64,000 bases of DNA, from contig CANJKZ010000545.1 of assembly GCA_947471745.1 (NCBI GenBank), forward strand, positions 438,501-502,500, read 5' to 3'. The notes beneath the pieces are model-generated. The model ran no database searches. It saw only the letters and a list, made by a program, of their open reading frames with translations, and had not been told where the DNA came from. The position numbers and the translations under genes are program-made. The stretch is from Closterium sp. Naga37s-1. Its lineage: Eukaryota; Streptophyta; Zygnematophyceae; Desmidiales; Closteriaceae. Below are positions 1 through 10,320 of this stretch, piece after piece. Position 1 is the stretch's first letter; every line of letters begins with the position of its first letter.

Positions 1-2649
1 TGGCGTGCCCAGTTTCCTGATGCTACTGAGCTTCCCTACTGGGCAGACCTGCTCAGGCATGATGTTCCTATCTTTGATCTTGACTATGATGCATTTCTTG
101 CTGCCATGTATGCATTGACTGTTAGTGCAGAGGGTGATTGCTACTTGTGTATGTCGCCTGGCCTAGGTATAGAGACTGCAGCCCTAGGTGCTCGTGAGTC
201 TGCTCTCCCTGGTACTGCGTCCGCTCAGGCCTTGCACACCTATACAATTGACTCTGGTGCTTCCCGCTGTTTCTTTCGCGACAGTACCACAGTCACTCCC
301 CTCCCTGCACCTGTCCCTGTCTCACTGGCTGACCCCTCTGGGGGCCCAGTGCTAGCACGGTCCACTACTGTGCTTCCGTGTCCGGCGGTCCCGTCTGGTG
401 AGCTGTCTAGTCTCCACCTCCCCTCGTTCTTTACGAACCTGGTGAGCAACGCCGTCCTTCAGGATCATTGGGTTGATACCTTTACTCCTGAATGACAGCG
501 TGTGGCGATCTGCACGTGCTCTCGGTCTGGCCGCCACCTGGCCACGTTCACACGTGCGCCTGGGTCCAGTCCGTACACCCTCACCACTGCGCCGCGCTAC
601 ACCCTTTGTCTCCTCAGCTGTACGCGTTCGCTCAGATAGCTACCCAGTGTGAGTGTCGCCGCCTGTCGCACCAGACTCTCCTTTGGCACCACCGCCTTGG
701 TCGTCCCTCCCTGCCCCGCCTTCGTGGCATGCACTCTCGATACCTGGTCTCTGGTCTTCCCAAGTCTCTGCCCTCCCTCCCTCCTTCGCCTGTGCCGCCC
801 TGCATTCCTTGCGTCGAGGGGCGGCAGCGCGCCGCTCCTCACTCCTCCTCGTTCCCTCCCACAGAGGCTCCCCTACAGACTCTCCACCTGGACGTGTGGG
901 GCCCAGCCCGCGTCCAGGGGCAGGGCCGCGAGCGGTACTTCCTGCTGGTAGTCGATGACTACACGCGTTACACCACGGTCTTCCCCTTGCAGCGCAAGGG
1001 GGACGTCCCTGCCGTTTTGATCCCCTGGATCCGCGCTGTTCGTCTCTAGCTCCGCGAGCGGTTCCACTCGGACTTTCCTGTCCCGCGTCTGCACTCCGAC
1101 AGAGGTGGTGAGTTCACCTCCGACCTCTTGCGCGCCTACTGTGAGGAGCACGGCATCCGCCAGACGTTCACGCTTCCGGCCTCTCCGCACAAATGGGGTT
1201 GCTGAGTGCCGCATTGGCTTAGTCATGGAGGTCGCTCGTACCTCCATGATCCATGCGGCTGCCCCCCATTTTCTGTGGCCGTTTGCGGTCCGGTACGCCG
1301 CGCATCAGCTCAACCTCTGGCCCCGTGTCTCCGTGCCGGAGACTTCGCCCACACTACGTTGGACGGGGGAGGTTGGCGATGCGTCGCGATTCCGGGTCTG
1401 GGGTGCTCGTGCCTTTGTCCGCGATACCACTGCGGACAAGCTCTCCCCTCGCGCCATTCCCTTGCGTCTTCCTTGGCTTTGTCCCTGACGCGCCTGGCTG
1501 GCAGTTTTACGACCCCGCCTCGCGCCGTGTCTTTGCGTCTCAGGACGTCACCTTTGACGAGTCGGTCCCCTTTTACCGTCTCTTTCCCTACCGCACTGCC
1601 CCTCTCCCCCCCCCCCGCCGCTCTTTCTCGCTCCAGGTCCTCCCCAGGTAGACCCCCTCCCCGCTCCAGGTCCTGCTCCTTCAGGTGTGTCTCAGGTAGA
1701 CCCTGCTCCCTTGACTGAGCCGGTTGAGGTCACTGGTGACTCAGGTCCTACTAGGGGTGGTCCTGCTCGGGGTGCTGCTTCTGGGGGTGCTGAGCCTGGG
1801 GGTGCGGAGCCTGGGGGTGCTGAGCTTGAGGGTGCAGAGCCTGGAGGTGTTGAGCCTGAGCGTGAGGAGCCTGGGGGTGCTGAGCCTGAGGGTGTGGAGC
1901 CTGGAGGTGCTGAGCCTGGGCGTGAGGAGTCTGGGGGTGCTGAGCCTGGGGGTACTGAGTCTGGGGGTGCTGCGCCTTGGGGCACAGAGGCGCCTGGTGA
2001 GCAGTCTCCTTGGAGTGGCCGCCTCCGTAGTCGCTTTGCTGGTGCCTCGCCGCAGCACTCCCGTCGGCGTGTGCCTCTCTCCCCACAGCAGCTGCGTGAG
2101 TGGTACGTTAGCCGTCAGGGTCGCGCTACTGGAGCTGGGGGCCCTGCTGTGGGAGGCGCTGGCGTTGGAGGCTCTGGAGCTGGTGACTTTGCTACTGGAG
2201 GCGCTTCTACTGGAGTTACTGGAGCCACTGGTCCTGGAGGTGCTCATACTGGAGGTATTGGAGCTGCTGGGGCTGGAGGTACTACTGGTTCTGGGGGTGC
2301 TGCTACTGGAAACACTGAGGCTGGAGACTCAGGGGCTGGAGGTGCCGGTTCTTGGGTTGCTGCTGCTGGTGGCGCAGGTCCTGGAGGTGCTGGCGCTGGA
2401 GGTTCTGGAGCTGCTGGAGGTGCTGGTACTGGAGGTGCTGGCGCTGGAGGTTCTGGAGCTGCTGGAGGTGCTGGCACTGGAGGTGTTGGCGCTGGAGGTT
2501 CTGGAGCTGCTGGAGGTGCTGGTACTGGAGGTGCTGGCGCTGGAGGTTCTGGAGCTGCTGGAGGTGCTAGTGCTGGAGGTGCTGGCACTGGAGGTTCTGG
2601 AGCTGCTGAAGGTGCTTCCACTGCCGTCAGCGCACCAGCAGCAACTTGA
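1..2649 (+). pseudogene. Decayed Ty1/copia pol fragment (copia C1): protease, integrase and Gly-rich linker
   Basis: The reading frame is already open at base 1, so the element begins outside the window. In order one reads a gag/protease junction, the aspartic protease motif IDSGAS (about 247-264), the GAG-pre-integrase HRLGRP motif, the integrase core with LDVWGP, VVDDY and LHSDRGGEF (about 885-1110), the integrase tail, and then a Gly/Ala/Glu-rich linker (1687-2649). No reverse transcriptase follows. It is broken by a TGA at 493-495, a TAG at 1047-1049 and several frameshifts (near 610, 1190 and 1450). It is closely related to the copies at 3463 and 18858. This is an inactive retrotransposon remnant; no host function is implied. 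Confidence 0.85.
1785..2620 (+). repeat. In-frame Gly-rich tandem repeats in the copia linker
   Basis: Two arrays encode low-complexity protein inside the integrase-reverse transcriptase linker. From about 1785 to 1980 a roughly 15-bp unit gives GGAEP-like pentapeptides. From about 2389 to 2600 a 48-bp unit, present about four times, gives the pattern GGAGTGGAGAGGSGAA. All reading frames stay open because the unit is a multiple of three, which produces long shadow ORFs on both strands. Confidence 0.85.
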
Positions 2650-2689
2650 ACTACCCCCTAGCAAAACCAGCAACTTACACCGCCCCACC

Positions 2690-3130
2690 CGGTACTCCCC
2701 AACCGCGCAGAACCGCACTGAACTACACAAAACCGCTCAGAACCGCACCCGCTGCCCCACCCGTTCCAGCCAGAGCTGCTGCCCCACCCGTTCCAGACAC
2801 CTCACCCGGAATCAGCCGCCCCACCCGGTACTATCCACCCCGCAGAACCGCACAGCACCGCACAGAACCGCGCAGAACCGCACTGAACTGCACAGAACCG
2901 CACAGAACCGCACTCGCTGCCCCACCCGTTTCAGCCAGAGCTGCTGCCCCACCCGTTCCAGACTCCTCACCCGGAATCAGCCGCCCCACCCGGTACTCTC
3001 CACCCCGCAGAACCGCACAGCACCGCACAGAACCGCGCAGAACCGCACTGAACTGCACAGAACCGCACAGAATTGCACCCGCTGCCTCACCTGTACCAGT
3101 CAGAGCTGCCGCACAGAACCGTAGAGCTGC
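2690..3130. repeat. 165-bp tandem repeat, about 2.6 copies
   Basis: The segment starting CACCCCGCAGAACCGCACAG at 2836 recurs at 3001, giving a 165-bp period. Within each unit an 11-bp motif resembling CAGAACCGCAC recurs many times, so it is a repeat within a repeat. It follows the Gly-rich linker of copia C1 and may be its degenerate continuation. No coding function is assigned. Confidence 0.8.
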
Positions 3131-3462
3131 CCCCCCCCCCCCCTCCCCAGGACCTGTCGCCCGTAGAGCTGCCCCCCCCCCCCTCCCCACGACCTGAATC
3201 CTCCGCCTCAAGGGCTGAAACCCGCCACCAGCAGCACCAGTAGCAGCAGGTTAGGCTGCCCCATCGCTCGAGCAGCAGCTTAGGCTACCGCTAGTGCACC
3301 AGCAGCAGCTTTGGCTGCCCCCAGTGGAACCAGCAGCAGGATAGCCTACCGCCAGCAGCAGTCTAGGACCACCTACCAACACCACCCCCGTTTCTAGCTA
3401 CTCACATGGCTTGTACTCGAGTTCTACAGCAGCAGGGCCAGCCGCAGCACTCCCGGCAGTAG
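3131..3462. other. Low-complexity spacer between copia fragments C1 and C2
   Basis: Two C-runs (about 3128-3145 and 3172-3185) are followed by CAG-rich sequence that would read as a degenerate Gln-rich gag/nucleocapsid segment. No intact frame, LTR boundary or target duplication is visible, so whether C1 and C2 are one rearranged element or two is unresolved. Confidence 0.4.
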
Positions 3463-4863
3463 GGACCTGCGGGTCCAAAGTGTGGAGCCCTCAGCAGTGG
3501 CTCAGCTAGCAGTGGGCGAGACGTCGGCCCTTGCGGGTACCGGGCCCTGACAGGCCCTGGTGCTGGCACTACCTGCTGGAGTCCTGATCACTCTGCGTCC
3601 AGCTGCTACCGTCGACTTTACGACCTCCACCGTGAGCGTTTTGGTCCTCACGCTATTACACCGCACTGGCCCTCGCGACTTCGCCAGCGCACAGCTGCAC
3701 TAGTTGAGTCTCACCTACCTGGTCTAGGACCTTTCCTGGCTGCACGAGTAGAGACCTGTGTTTCCAGTCTTGGTGCGTGTGTTGTTTCCAGTCTAGGCGC
3801 CTCTGAGGGTCTTTGTGTAGGAGCTGCAGCTACCACTAGTCTAGCACTAGCCTTTGTAGCTGGTTCGGGTGCGACCCCACAGACTGCACAGCTTTCCTTC
3901 ACCCTAGACTCTGGAGCGTCTAGCTGTTTCTTTCGCGACTGTACTGACCTCACACCACTGCGCACTCCAGTCACTGTCGCCTTGGCTGACCCCTCTGTGG
4001 GACGTGTAGTTGCTCGCAGCACCACCACTCTTCCGTGTCCGGCGGCTCCCCCAGGTTTTCTTACAGGTTACTACACCCCCTCGTTCTCTAGGAACCTGGT
4101 AGGTGTCAGTCACCTCCACGACCTAGGTGTAGTCACCACTTTCCCACTGGACAAGCCTGTTGCCTCCTGCACAATCGGTACCACTGGGGCCCCTCTGGCC
4201 ACTTTTCACAGAGAGCCGGGCTCTGGTCTGTACTCACTACACACTGGGTCCCACCGCACTGGGTCAGGCCAGGTCAGGTCAGGTCAGGTAGCTGCTGTGT
4301 CGTGCGACTGTCGCTCCCTCACCCACCCGTCTGTCCTCTGGCACCACCGTCTAGGTCACCCGTCGTTCCCACGTCTCAGTAGGATGGCACGTTACCGTCT
4401 GGTCTCAGGTCTCCAAGAGTCGCTTGCCCCGCTTCCTCGCTCGCCTGCGCCGCTGTGCACTCCTTGCGTCGAGGGTCGGCAGCGCGCTGCCCCTCACTCC
4501 TCCTCGTTCCCCCCTACCACGGCTCCCTTCCAGACCCTGCACTTGGACGTCTGGGGCCCCTCCCCGGTCCTTGGACCACGTCAGGAGCGCTACTTCATGA
4601 TTGTGGTGGACGACTACTCCCGCTACACCACGGTTTTCCCCTTGCGACGGAAGGCCGACGTGCCTACCGTCCTCGAGCCGTGGCTACTAGCGTGGGGTGG
4701 TGCCCAGGGTCTGTGTGGGCTTCGCCTACACTCGGATCATGGTGGTGAGTTTTCTTCCACTCGTTTGGAGACGTTCTGTCAGGGTCGGGGAGTCATTCTG
4801 TCGTACACGCTACCAGCCTCGCCGCAGCAGAACGGGGTAGCCGAGCGTCGCATCGGCCTGGTC
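3463..4863 (+). pseudogene. Ty1/copia gag-pol fragment (copia C2): protease to integrase
   Basis: One uninterrupted frame runs from after a TAG at 3460-3462 to 4863, with no suitable ATG until 3982. It carries the protease motif LDSGAS (about 3904), the sequence HHRLGHPSFPRL of the zinc-binding pre-integrase region (about 4339), two Cys of the HHCC motif near 4456, and the integrase core LDVWGP, VVDDYSRYTT and SPQQNGVAERRIG (about 4540-4856). Coding similarity stops where the LTR at 4864 begins, so the pol was cut by insertion of another element; the frame ends three codons inside that LTR. Reverse transcriptase and RNase H are missing. Confidence 0.85.
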
Positions 4864-5007
4864 TGTCAGAACTAGCAGTAGAAAGTAAGAATGAAGAAAG
4901 GAGGAGGTTCACTAGCAAGCAGTTGAGTACATATAGGAAACCCTAGATTGGGCTGTACTCGCTATAGAGTACCCCACTGCAGGCTAGACAAATACAACAT
5001 TCTGACA
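4864..5007 (-). repeat. Minus-strand copia LTR, 144 bp, interrupting copia C2
   Basis: The segment starts TGTCAGAA and ends TTCTGACA, a perfect inverted terminal pair. Read on the minus strand it is the 3' LTR of an element whose polypurine tract (GGCTATGGGGGTA) lies just outside at 5008-5020. It is similar along its length to the solo LTR at 15487-15629 in opposite orientation. No second LTR of this element is visible within 10 kb, so the element is truncated. Confidence 0.75.
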
Positions 5008-5600
5008 TACCCCCATAGCCAAAGTGGGGTGTAATCAGCACAATGAGCAGGTATAGCAGGAGTTCACAATAAGAAGCAAAGCTAGAGGTAATCACAGCGG
5101 GCAAGTGAGGAGGAGGAGGAACTGTGAGAGGAGAAAAGATGAGAGACGGCGGCTGAAGCTGCAGACACACGGGCAACAGGAGCTGCTGGCACAGTGGCTA
5201 CCGGGACAGTGCGCCCCGGACTACTGGAGTAACTGGCTCACGGGCTACGACGAGCTACAGGAGCAACGGACCCTCGGGCGACAGGCGCAGCAGACTCTCT
5301 GGGCTACCAGGACAGTGCGCCCCGGACTACAGGTGCTGCGGACGACAAGACAGCAGCCTCCGCTCAACCTCCTCCAACTGTCCCACACACCCCCCACACA
5401 CCCACTGCTTCACTCCTAACTCCACTTGCACGTCACCCCCCTAGTACCACTCCTTCGGCTCCCACACACCCACCCCCCTCAGCGGCAGCTGCAGCACTGG
5501 GAGACGGAGGAGGAGGAGGAGTAGGGGACGACGCACAGAAACTGCACCCCCATACCCCCCACCCCCAAACCCTAATTCAGGAGAACGGGCAGCAGCAGGG
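5008..5600. other. Element-derived sequence next to the minus LTR
   Basis: The first 90 bases read on the minus strand look like the 3' untranslated end of a copia element leading to its polypurine tract. From about 5170 to 5540 a plus-strand frame rich in Gly, Ala, Thr and Pro (with one stop) resembles the integrase-reverse transcriptase linker of the neighbouring copia copies. It may be the displaced continuation of C2. Assignment is tentative. Confidence 0.35.
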
Positions 5601-5663
5601 GTGGGGCGCCGTCAGAAGCACGGGGGACAGCGGGCAGCGCAGGGGCAGAGAAAACAGGGCGCC

Positions 5664-5841
5664 CACGGGCCTGGCGCAGCCCGTACGAACCGCGTGCGGG
5701 CGGCCCGAGGCGCGCCCTGGCCTGGCGCAGTCCGTACGGGCCGCGCGCGGGCCTGGCGCTGCCCGTACGGGCCGCGCGCGGGCCTGGCGCAGCCCGTACG
5801 GGCCGCGCGCAGGCTGTACGGGCCGCGCGCGGGCCCTACTG
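5664..5841. repeat. 31-bp GC-rich tandem array
   Basis: A unit resembling CCTGGCGCAGCCCGTACGGG followed by CCGCGCGCGGG repeats with exact 31-bp spacing at 5721, 5752 and 5783, with diverged copies on both sides (about 5669 and 5812). Each unit contains CGTACG and CGCGCG. It lies downstream of the polygalacturonase gene. There is no spacer variation, so it is not a CRISPR array. Confidence 0.85.
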
Positions 5842-6257
5842 CTGGAGCGTGGATAGCCCAAAGAAAACCTATAAATTGTTGTGGTATTTTAAAAGCTGGT
5901 CTTCATAAATATGCAAACCACCATATGTGGTGGTACAAGGATATGGCCTACAGAGAGCAAGCAGGTGCCACTCTATCTAGCGATAGATGTGCATATACTG
6001 GCAAGAGTTTTGCGCCCATGTTGTCTAGTTGACCGCTGAAGGCAAAGCCCCAGAGTACTATACCATCCTGCACATCCACATATTGATAACGAGCACAAGC
6101 AAAAGATGTAAACCGTTCGCAGAAAAAGAGGCAAATCAAAGTTTCAACATGCTTGGATAAATGACAACCTTTCCCCCATGTCCTTTGCCGCCATATCCCC
6201 TTTCAGCCCCCTCTGTCCCCACCCCCCTCCCCTCATCTTCCTCCCTCCCACCCTCAC
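5842..6257. other. Gap between the GC repeat and the polygalacturonase stop
   Basis: AT-richer sequence followed by a C-rich tract. It probably holds the 3' untranslated region of the minus-strand polygalacturonase gene; no conserved coding motif was found on either strand. Confidence 0.4.
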
Positions 6258-9020
6258 TCACCGGCAGAGGCTGGCCATGCGTTGTGCCGCCACAAGCTCC
6301 TGAAACGGCACAGGGCCCATCGGTATCTGCTGTGGGAGCAGTCTCGGCGCAACCACGCTACGTATCCCCCCAAACACATGCGCAATCTTGGGCCGTAGCG
6401 GCGTCCGTGGCGAGGCAGACGACGTGATGTTGATATCTTTAAGTGTGATGCCGCGGCAGGGAACCGTAGACGAGCAGTTGAGGTACAGCCCTTCCGTGTA
6501 GTCCGTAGTACCGATTATCCTCGAGTACGAGACGTTGGATATAGCCACGGCGTGCTGGGAGGATTCCTCGCAATGAGACACGGAGTTACGATCGCAGTAA
6601 TGCTGGTCGATGACTATTGGCCGCCGGACGTTCACCATGTACACGTTTCTGTAGCTCACGTTGGAGACGGAGCCTGATCCGCCCTGGTAGGTCTTGATTC
6701 GGAGGCCGTTGGAGAGGGCCATTAGGACGACGTTCTTGATCACCACGTTCTGCACGCACGCTGTGCTCCCCATGTCGCCCAGGCTGCCAATGCTGGTGAG
6801 TGGGGAGAGTGGGGGGAGGACGGTGAACGGGGTGGAGGGAGGGATCAGACGAGGGGAGAGTGGCGAAGATGAAGAGGGGTGAGGACGAGAGAATGAGAGA
6901 CAACTAAGAACAGAGAAGAAAGGCTCAAGGAGAGCCAGGAGCAGCTATTGGTGAAAGCGTAACAGTGGGACGGTTTGGGCCAAGTGCACGTGTCATGCTC
7001 GTGCCACGTCCTCTCACCTGATCCCATGGCCTGCAATGCACCACGTGTCCTCCACACGCACGCTGTTGGACCCCGCTTCAATCACCACGTTGTCATCTCC
7101 TCCGTGCAGCGTGCACCTCTTTACAGTCACACCACGGCTGGCGGATATATGGATGGAATCCGTGTTGGGCGAGTTGGCGGGGCTCGTTGTAGTCACGTTG
7201 ATTACGACGGAGCCTATCGTTCGCGAAATCTTGAGGTGGATCGTGCCCGGGTTACTGGTGGGCGGGCGTAGTGAACCGAACAGGGAAACAGCGGGGCAAG
7301 TGGAGTGAGGGGAACGATATGGCGAAAATAGTTGTGGGGCGGGCAGAAACATATGCCACACGGCGGCTGATATGGGCCAGTTCAAAGCGCTGGTCTTTGG
7401 CTGTACAACGAGCTACGTACGGGCAACACGCCATTGATACTCGTTTAGAGGAAAAAGAGGCGCTCTTACCGCAGCGTGATCCCTTGGATCACGGAGTTGT
7501 TGCATCGGTACACAGTCATGAGCATTGGACGGTCCACTTTCAGCTGCCCCGCCTCCCACATGCGCCACCAGTTCGCGCCGCGCCCGTCGATCGCGCCGCG
7601 CCCCGACACAATGAGCCACGGAATGGAGCTAAACGACACCACCGCGGCCCGCACGGGCGCCACGAACGGGCCTGCCGGACCGAGAATCACACCGTCGAGC
7701 TGTGGCGGCGGGTGGAGAGGCGGAGAAGATGGGGCGGGGGAGGAGGAGCGGGGAGGCAGGGGGAGGTGGGGGAGGTTTTGATTCGGCACCTGGGTTCTTG
7801 GTTCAACTAGTGCACAGCACTAAGGTGAGACATCTGGAGGTTTGTAACATACGTACGATCAAGTACGTACGATAGTATGTGAAGGACCAGCATAGGGCAG
7901 CGATCGTACCTTGAAGACCATGCGCGGGCCACACGGCCCTTCCATCTCAAGATACGTCACGGAATACCACCCGTACGGCACCACCACCGCCGTCGCCACA
8001 TTCCGCGCGCGCCCGAACGAACACGCCGCGGCGAACGCGGCGGCAAACGCGCGGGTATCGTCCTTCGCGCCATTCCCCATCGCGCCGAACCGGCGCACGT
8101 TGAACTGCTGGCGGGGCGCCAGCGGCGGAAGCTTCACCAGATACTCCGCCCCGCGCCCAGGTCCCGACCAGACACCCCCCCCTGGCGGAACTGGATACGG
8201 TATTGTAGGCTGCGGCGTTGGTACGGTGGGAGGCTTGGGCCGGGGGGACGGGACTGGCTTCGGGGACGGATTGGGGGAGGGTCGTGGGGAGGGATTCGGG
8301 GTTGGGTTCGGGGACGGTTGCGCTTGCGGCGGGCTCCGCCTGATGGGTCCGGTCTTGAAGCGGTTAACGGGCTTGCTTGTAGACCCGTCGGTTTGACCGT
8401 TTATAGTGGTTTGTCTGCCGTTGCTGTTGGGAAACATGCCGGATTGACGCGTGGATGAGAGGCGCTGAGAGGTGGAGGAGGAGGGGGACGAGGAGGAGGA
8501 GGAAGAAGAGGGTGAAGAGGAGTTCGAGGAGGACGATGTGGAAGAGGAGGGAGTAAAGGTTGAAGTGGGGAAGAGAAACGAGTTGGGAGCGCTGGGTTGG
8601 TCTTCAGAGGATAATACAGAACTGGGAAACTCTGCAAAAGAAAGGGGGAGGATTTGTGTGTGTCGAAAGGGGAAAGCGGGGAGGGGATTGGGGAAGAAGG
8701 GGAAGGTTCAAGAGTCATGCAAGGGACAAGTTGGCAGGGACGATAAGGGAGGGGGGAAGGTCTAGAAGACTAGGACGGCGAAAGAAGAGGACAACAGCCA
8801 CCCCGAATTCCCGAAACCCCGAGCAAGCGTGTTCTTGTCACATCCCGACGCAGATGTTATTCGCTCATCTAAAGAGGGCAGGCGTGTGGACCTTCGAACG
8901 CAGGTGCAGGCAAGCGCAGGCCGTACCTTGTGCGCGTGAAGCTGGGAACGCGGAAAGGAGCAAGATGGCCAATAGAAGGCCGAAGCAAAGAGCGGCACGA
9001 GGTGCGGTAGCGGGATCCAT
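6258..9020 (-). CDS. Secreted polygalacturonase-like GH28 glycoside hydrolase (5 exons)
   Basis: Proposed exons: 9020-8892, 8464-7910, 7699-7470, 7254-7018 and 6792-6258, giving 561 codons. Exon 1 encodes a signal peptide (MDPATAPRAALCFGLLLAIL and on). Exon 2 has a Pro/Ser-rich linker (PNPTPNPSPRPSPN), then the GH28 opening FNVRRFGAMGNGAKDDT. Later exons carry LDGVILGP, NTDSIHI, GGDDNVVI, GHGIS-IGSLG (split by an intron) and GLRIKT, the family's catalytic and binding motifs; the Asp residues, His and RIK are all present. The usual Cys after the DD pair is Asn and NTDG is NTDS. It should hydrolyse homogalacturonan in the cell wall. The first intron is uncertain: donor GTCCAC keeps phase, while the better-looking GTACGG at 8926 does not. 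The stop at 6258 overlaps a donor-like GGTGAGTG, so another 3' exon is possible. Confidence 0.82.
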
Positions 9021-9092
9021 GGATCGCGCTCGCGCTGGTGCTGATAATAGGGCAAGTGAAGGCATCGGGTTAGCGCGCTTCAAGAGGGGAGC

Positions 9093-9173
9093 TGGAAGGA
9101 TCTTCTAGCCGTTCGAGGGTAATACTGAGGCGCCTCAACAACACTGAGGTGTTCTGGAAGGAGCTTCTGGCCG
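9093..9173 (-). promoter_or_regulatory. Direct repeat with heat-shock-element-like core upstream of the polygalacturonase
   Basis: CTGGAAGGATCTTCTAGCC (about 9092) and CTGGAAGGAGCTTCTGGCC (about 9155) form a 19-bp direct repeat with two mismatches, spaced 63 bp, about 75-150 bp before the polygalacturonase ATG. The second copy overlaps TTCTGGAA, which fits the nTTCnnGAAn core bound by heat-shock factors. Function is inferred only from pattern and position. Confidence 0.3.
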
Positions 9174-9531
9174 CGCGTGACTGTGTTCGCTGCTGATCGG
9201 TTCCCGGATGTGGGCGTCAGTTGAGAGACTATTGAGTATTCTTGATGCTCCAGGTGCAGTGATCAGAATAGAATGGGAGGTCGTTATCTGTACTACCAGG
9301 TTACAACCTTACAACCTTAATTGGCATACGGGATCCACCTACAAGCCTTCCCAGATGTTGTGGGCGGGACGAACGTCTGCGCTCGTCATTGTCCTATCTG
9401 ATTTGGACTCTTGAGTCTTGACAGTTCAGCAGCAGCTGTGGAAGTAACTAGTCAAGCGCGCGATGCGGCACAGTTCGTTCGAGGGATGCGATGATGGTGT
9501 GGTGATCAACAGCAAGGACGGCAGCTGGTTG
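9174..9531. other. Upstream region of the polygalacturonase with nothing recognised
   Basis: No conserved frame, RNA gene or repeat boundary was seen between the promoter repeat and the target duplication of the hAT-like element. Confidence 0.4.
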
Positions 9532-9539
9532 CATTCGAT

Positions 9540-10312
9540 CAGGGCTGTCGTTTCGTTTTGGGGCCCCCGGACTAATCAGGGGGCCCAGCATGTACGACCC
9601 TGTATTTAGCAGGGTAGGGGCGAATCTCGGCCCTTTAGGCTTCAGGGCTGAAAAAATTTCCTCCCTGTAAATCAGGTTTGGCGCGAAAATTCTGCAGCCT
9701 CATTTTTACCACAAAGGTAATAGCTGCACTCTGCAAGTATTACAAAAAGCTGAGACTACATAAAAAACTAGTAAGCGTCATTCACTACGCACGCTTAAGA
9801 GACCTCCTCCCCTTCCAACTCTTAGCAGGGATCTGTGATGTGTTTTGCTGCTGCTATGCTGATTCATGCCTGCTGGTGCACTGCACGACGGGGATCTGAG
9901 ATGTGTTTTGCTGCTGCTATGCTGATTCATGCTGCTGCCTGTGTCATGGGATGGGAGCGAGGTTGTGATTGGCGCAAGTACCAGTTGTAGGTTGAGTTGA
10001 ATCTGTGGCCCAGCCACGCAACTCCAGATTTGCCAGGTTTTAATGCAATCAAGATAGAAACGGGGGGAGGGGGAGTGGAGGAGTTTGTGGGGGGGTGGGG
10101 GGGGGGGGAAGGGGTGGGAGGTGGGGTTCGAAATAATTTGTTCCAGGGCTCGCCCAAAATCTACCCTTAACACTCCAGGCCTAAGCCCGAAATCAGCCCT
10201 GTAAGGAATCAGGGCCAGAAAATTTTCAACCCATCAATTTCAGGTTTCAAGGGCAACCCAGCCCTGGAATTCAAGGTCCAGCAGGGCAAACGCCCTGCAA
10301 GCGACAGGCCTG
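9540..10312. mobile_element. Non-autonomous hAT-like DNA transposon, 773 bp
   Basis: The element starts CAGGGCTGTCG and ends CGACAGGCCTG, an inverted terminal repeat of about 11 bp with one mismatch. It is flanked by the 8-bp duplication CATTCGAT at 9532-9539 and 10313-10320. The 8-bp duplication and CAGGG-type ends are hallmarks of the hAT superfamily. There is no transposase frame, so it must be mobilised in trans. Subterminal copies of CAGGGCTG and CCCTG motifs recur inside (for example near 9643). A G-rich tract lies at 10060-10130. Confidence 0.82.
9829..9932 (+). repeat. Direct repeat inside the first hAT-like element
   Basis: A segment of about 39 bp around GATGTGTTTTGCTGCTGCTA occurs at about 9830 and again at about 9893, nearly identical, spaced 63 bp. 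It may be an internal duplication of the transposon. Confidence 0.75.
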
Positions 10313-10320
10313 CATTCGAT

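Noticed and set aside
1724-3124. 466-codon Leu/Val-rich frame on the plus strand over the copia linker
   Set aside because: It is a shadow of the GGTGCTGG repeats read one base off; the Gly-rich frame is continuous with integrase.
4920-4950. Telomere-like AAACCCTA
   Set aside because: Single occurrences inside LTRs, not a tandem array.
5664-5841. CRISPR-like array
   Set aside because: Units are head-to-tail with no unique spacers and the organism is a eukaryote.
8926-9020. Polygalacturonase exon 1 ending at the better donor GTACGG
   Set aside because: It leaves one base and no acceptor upstream of the GH28 exon restores frame; the weaker GTCCAC donor at 8891 does. Kept as an open alternative.
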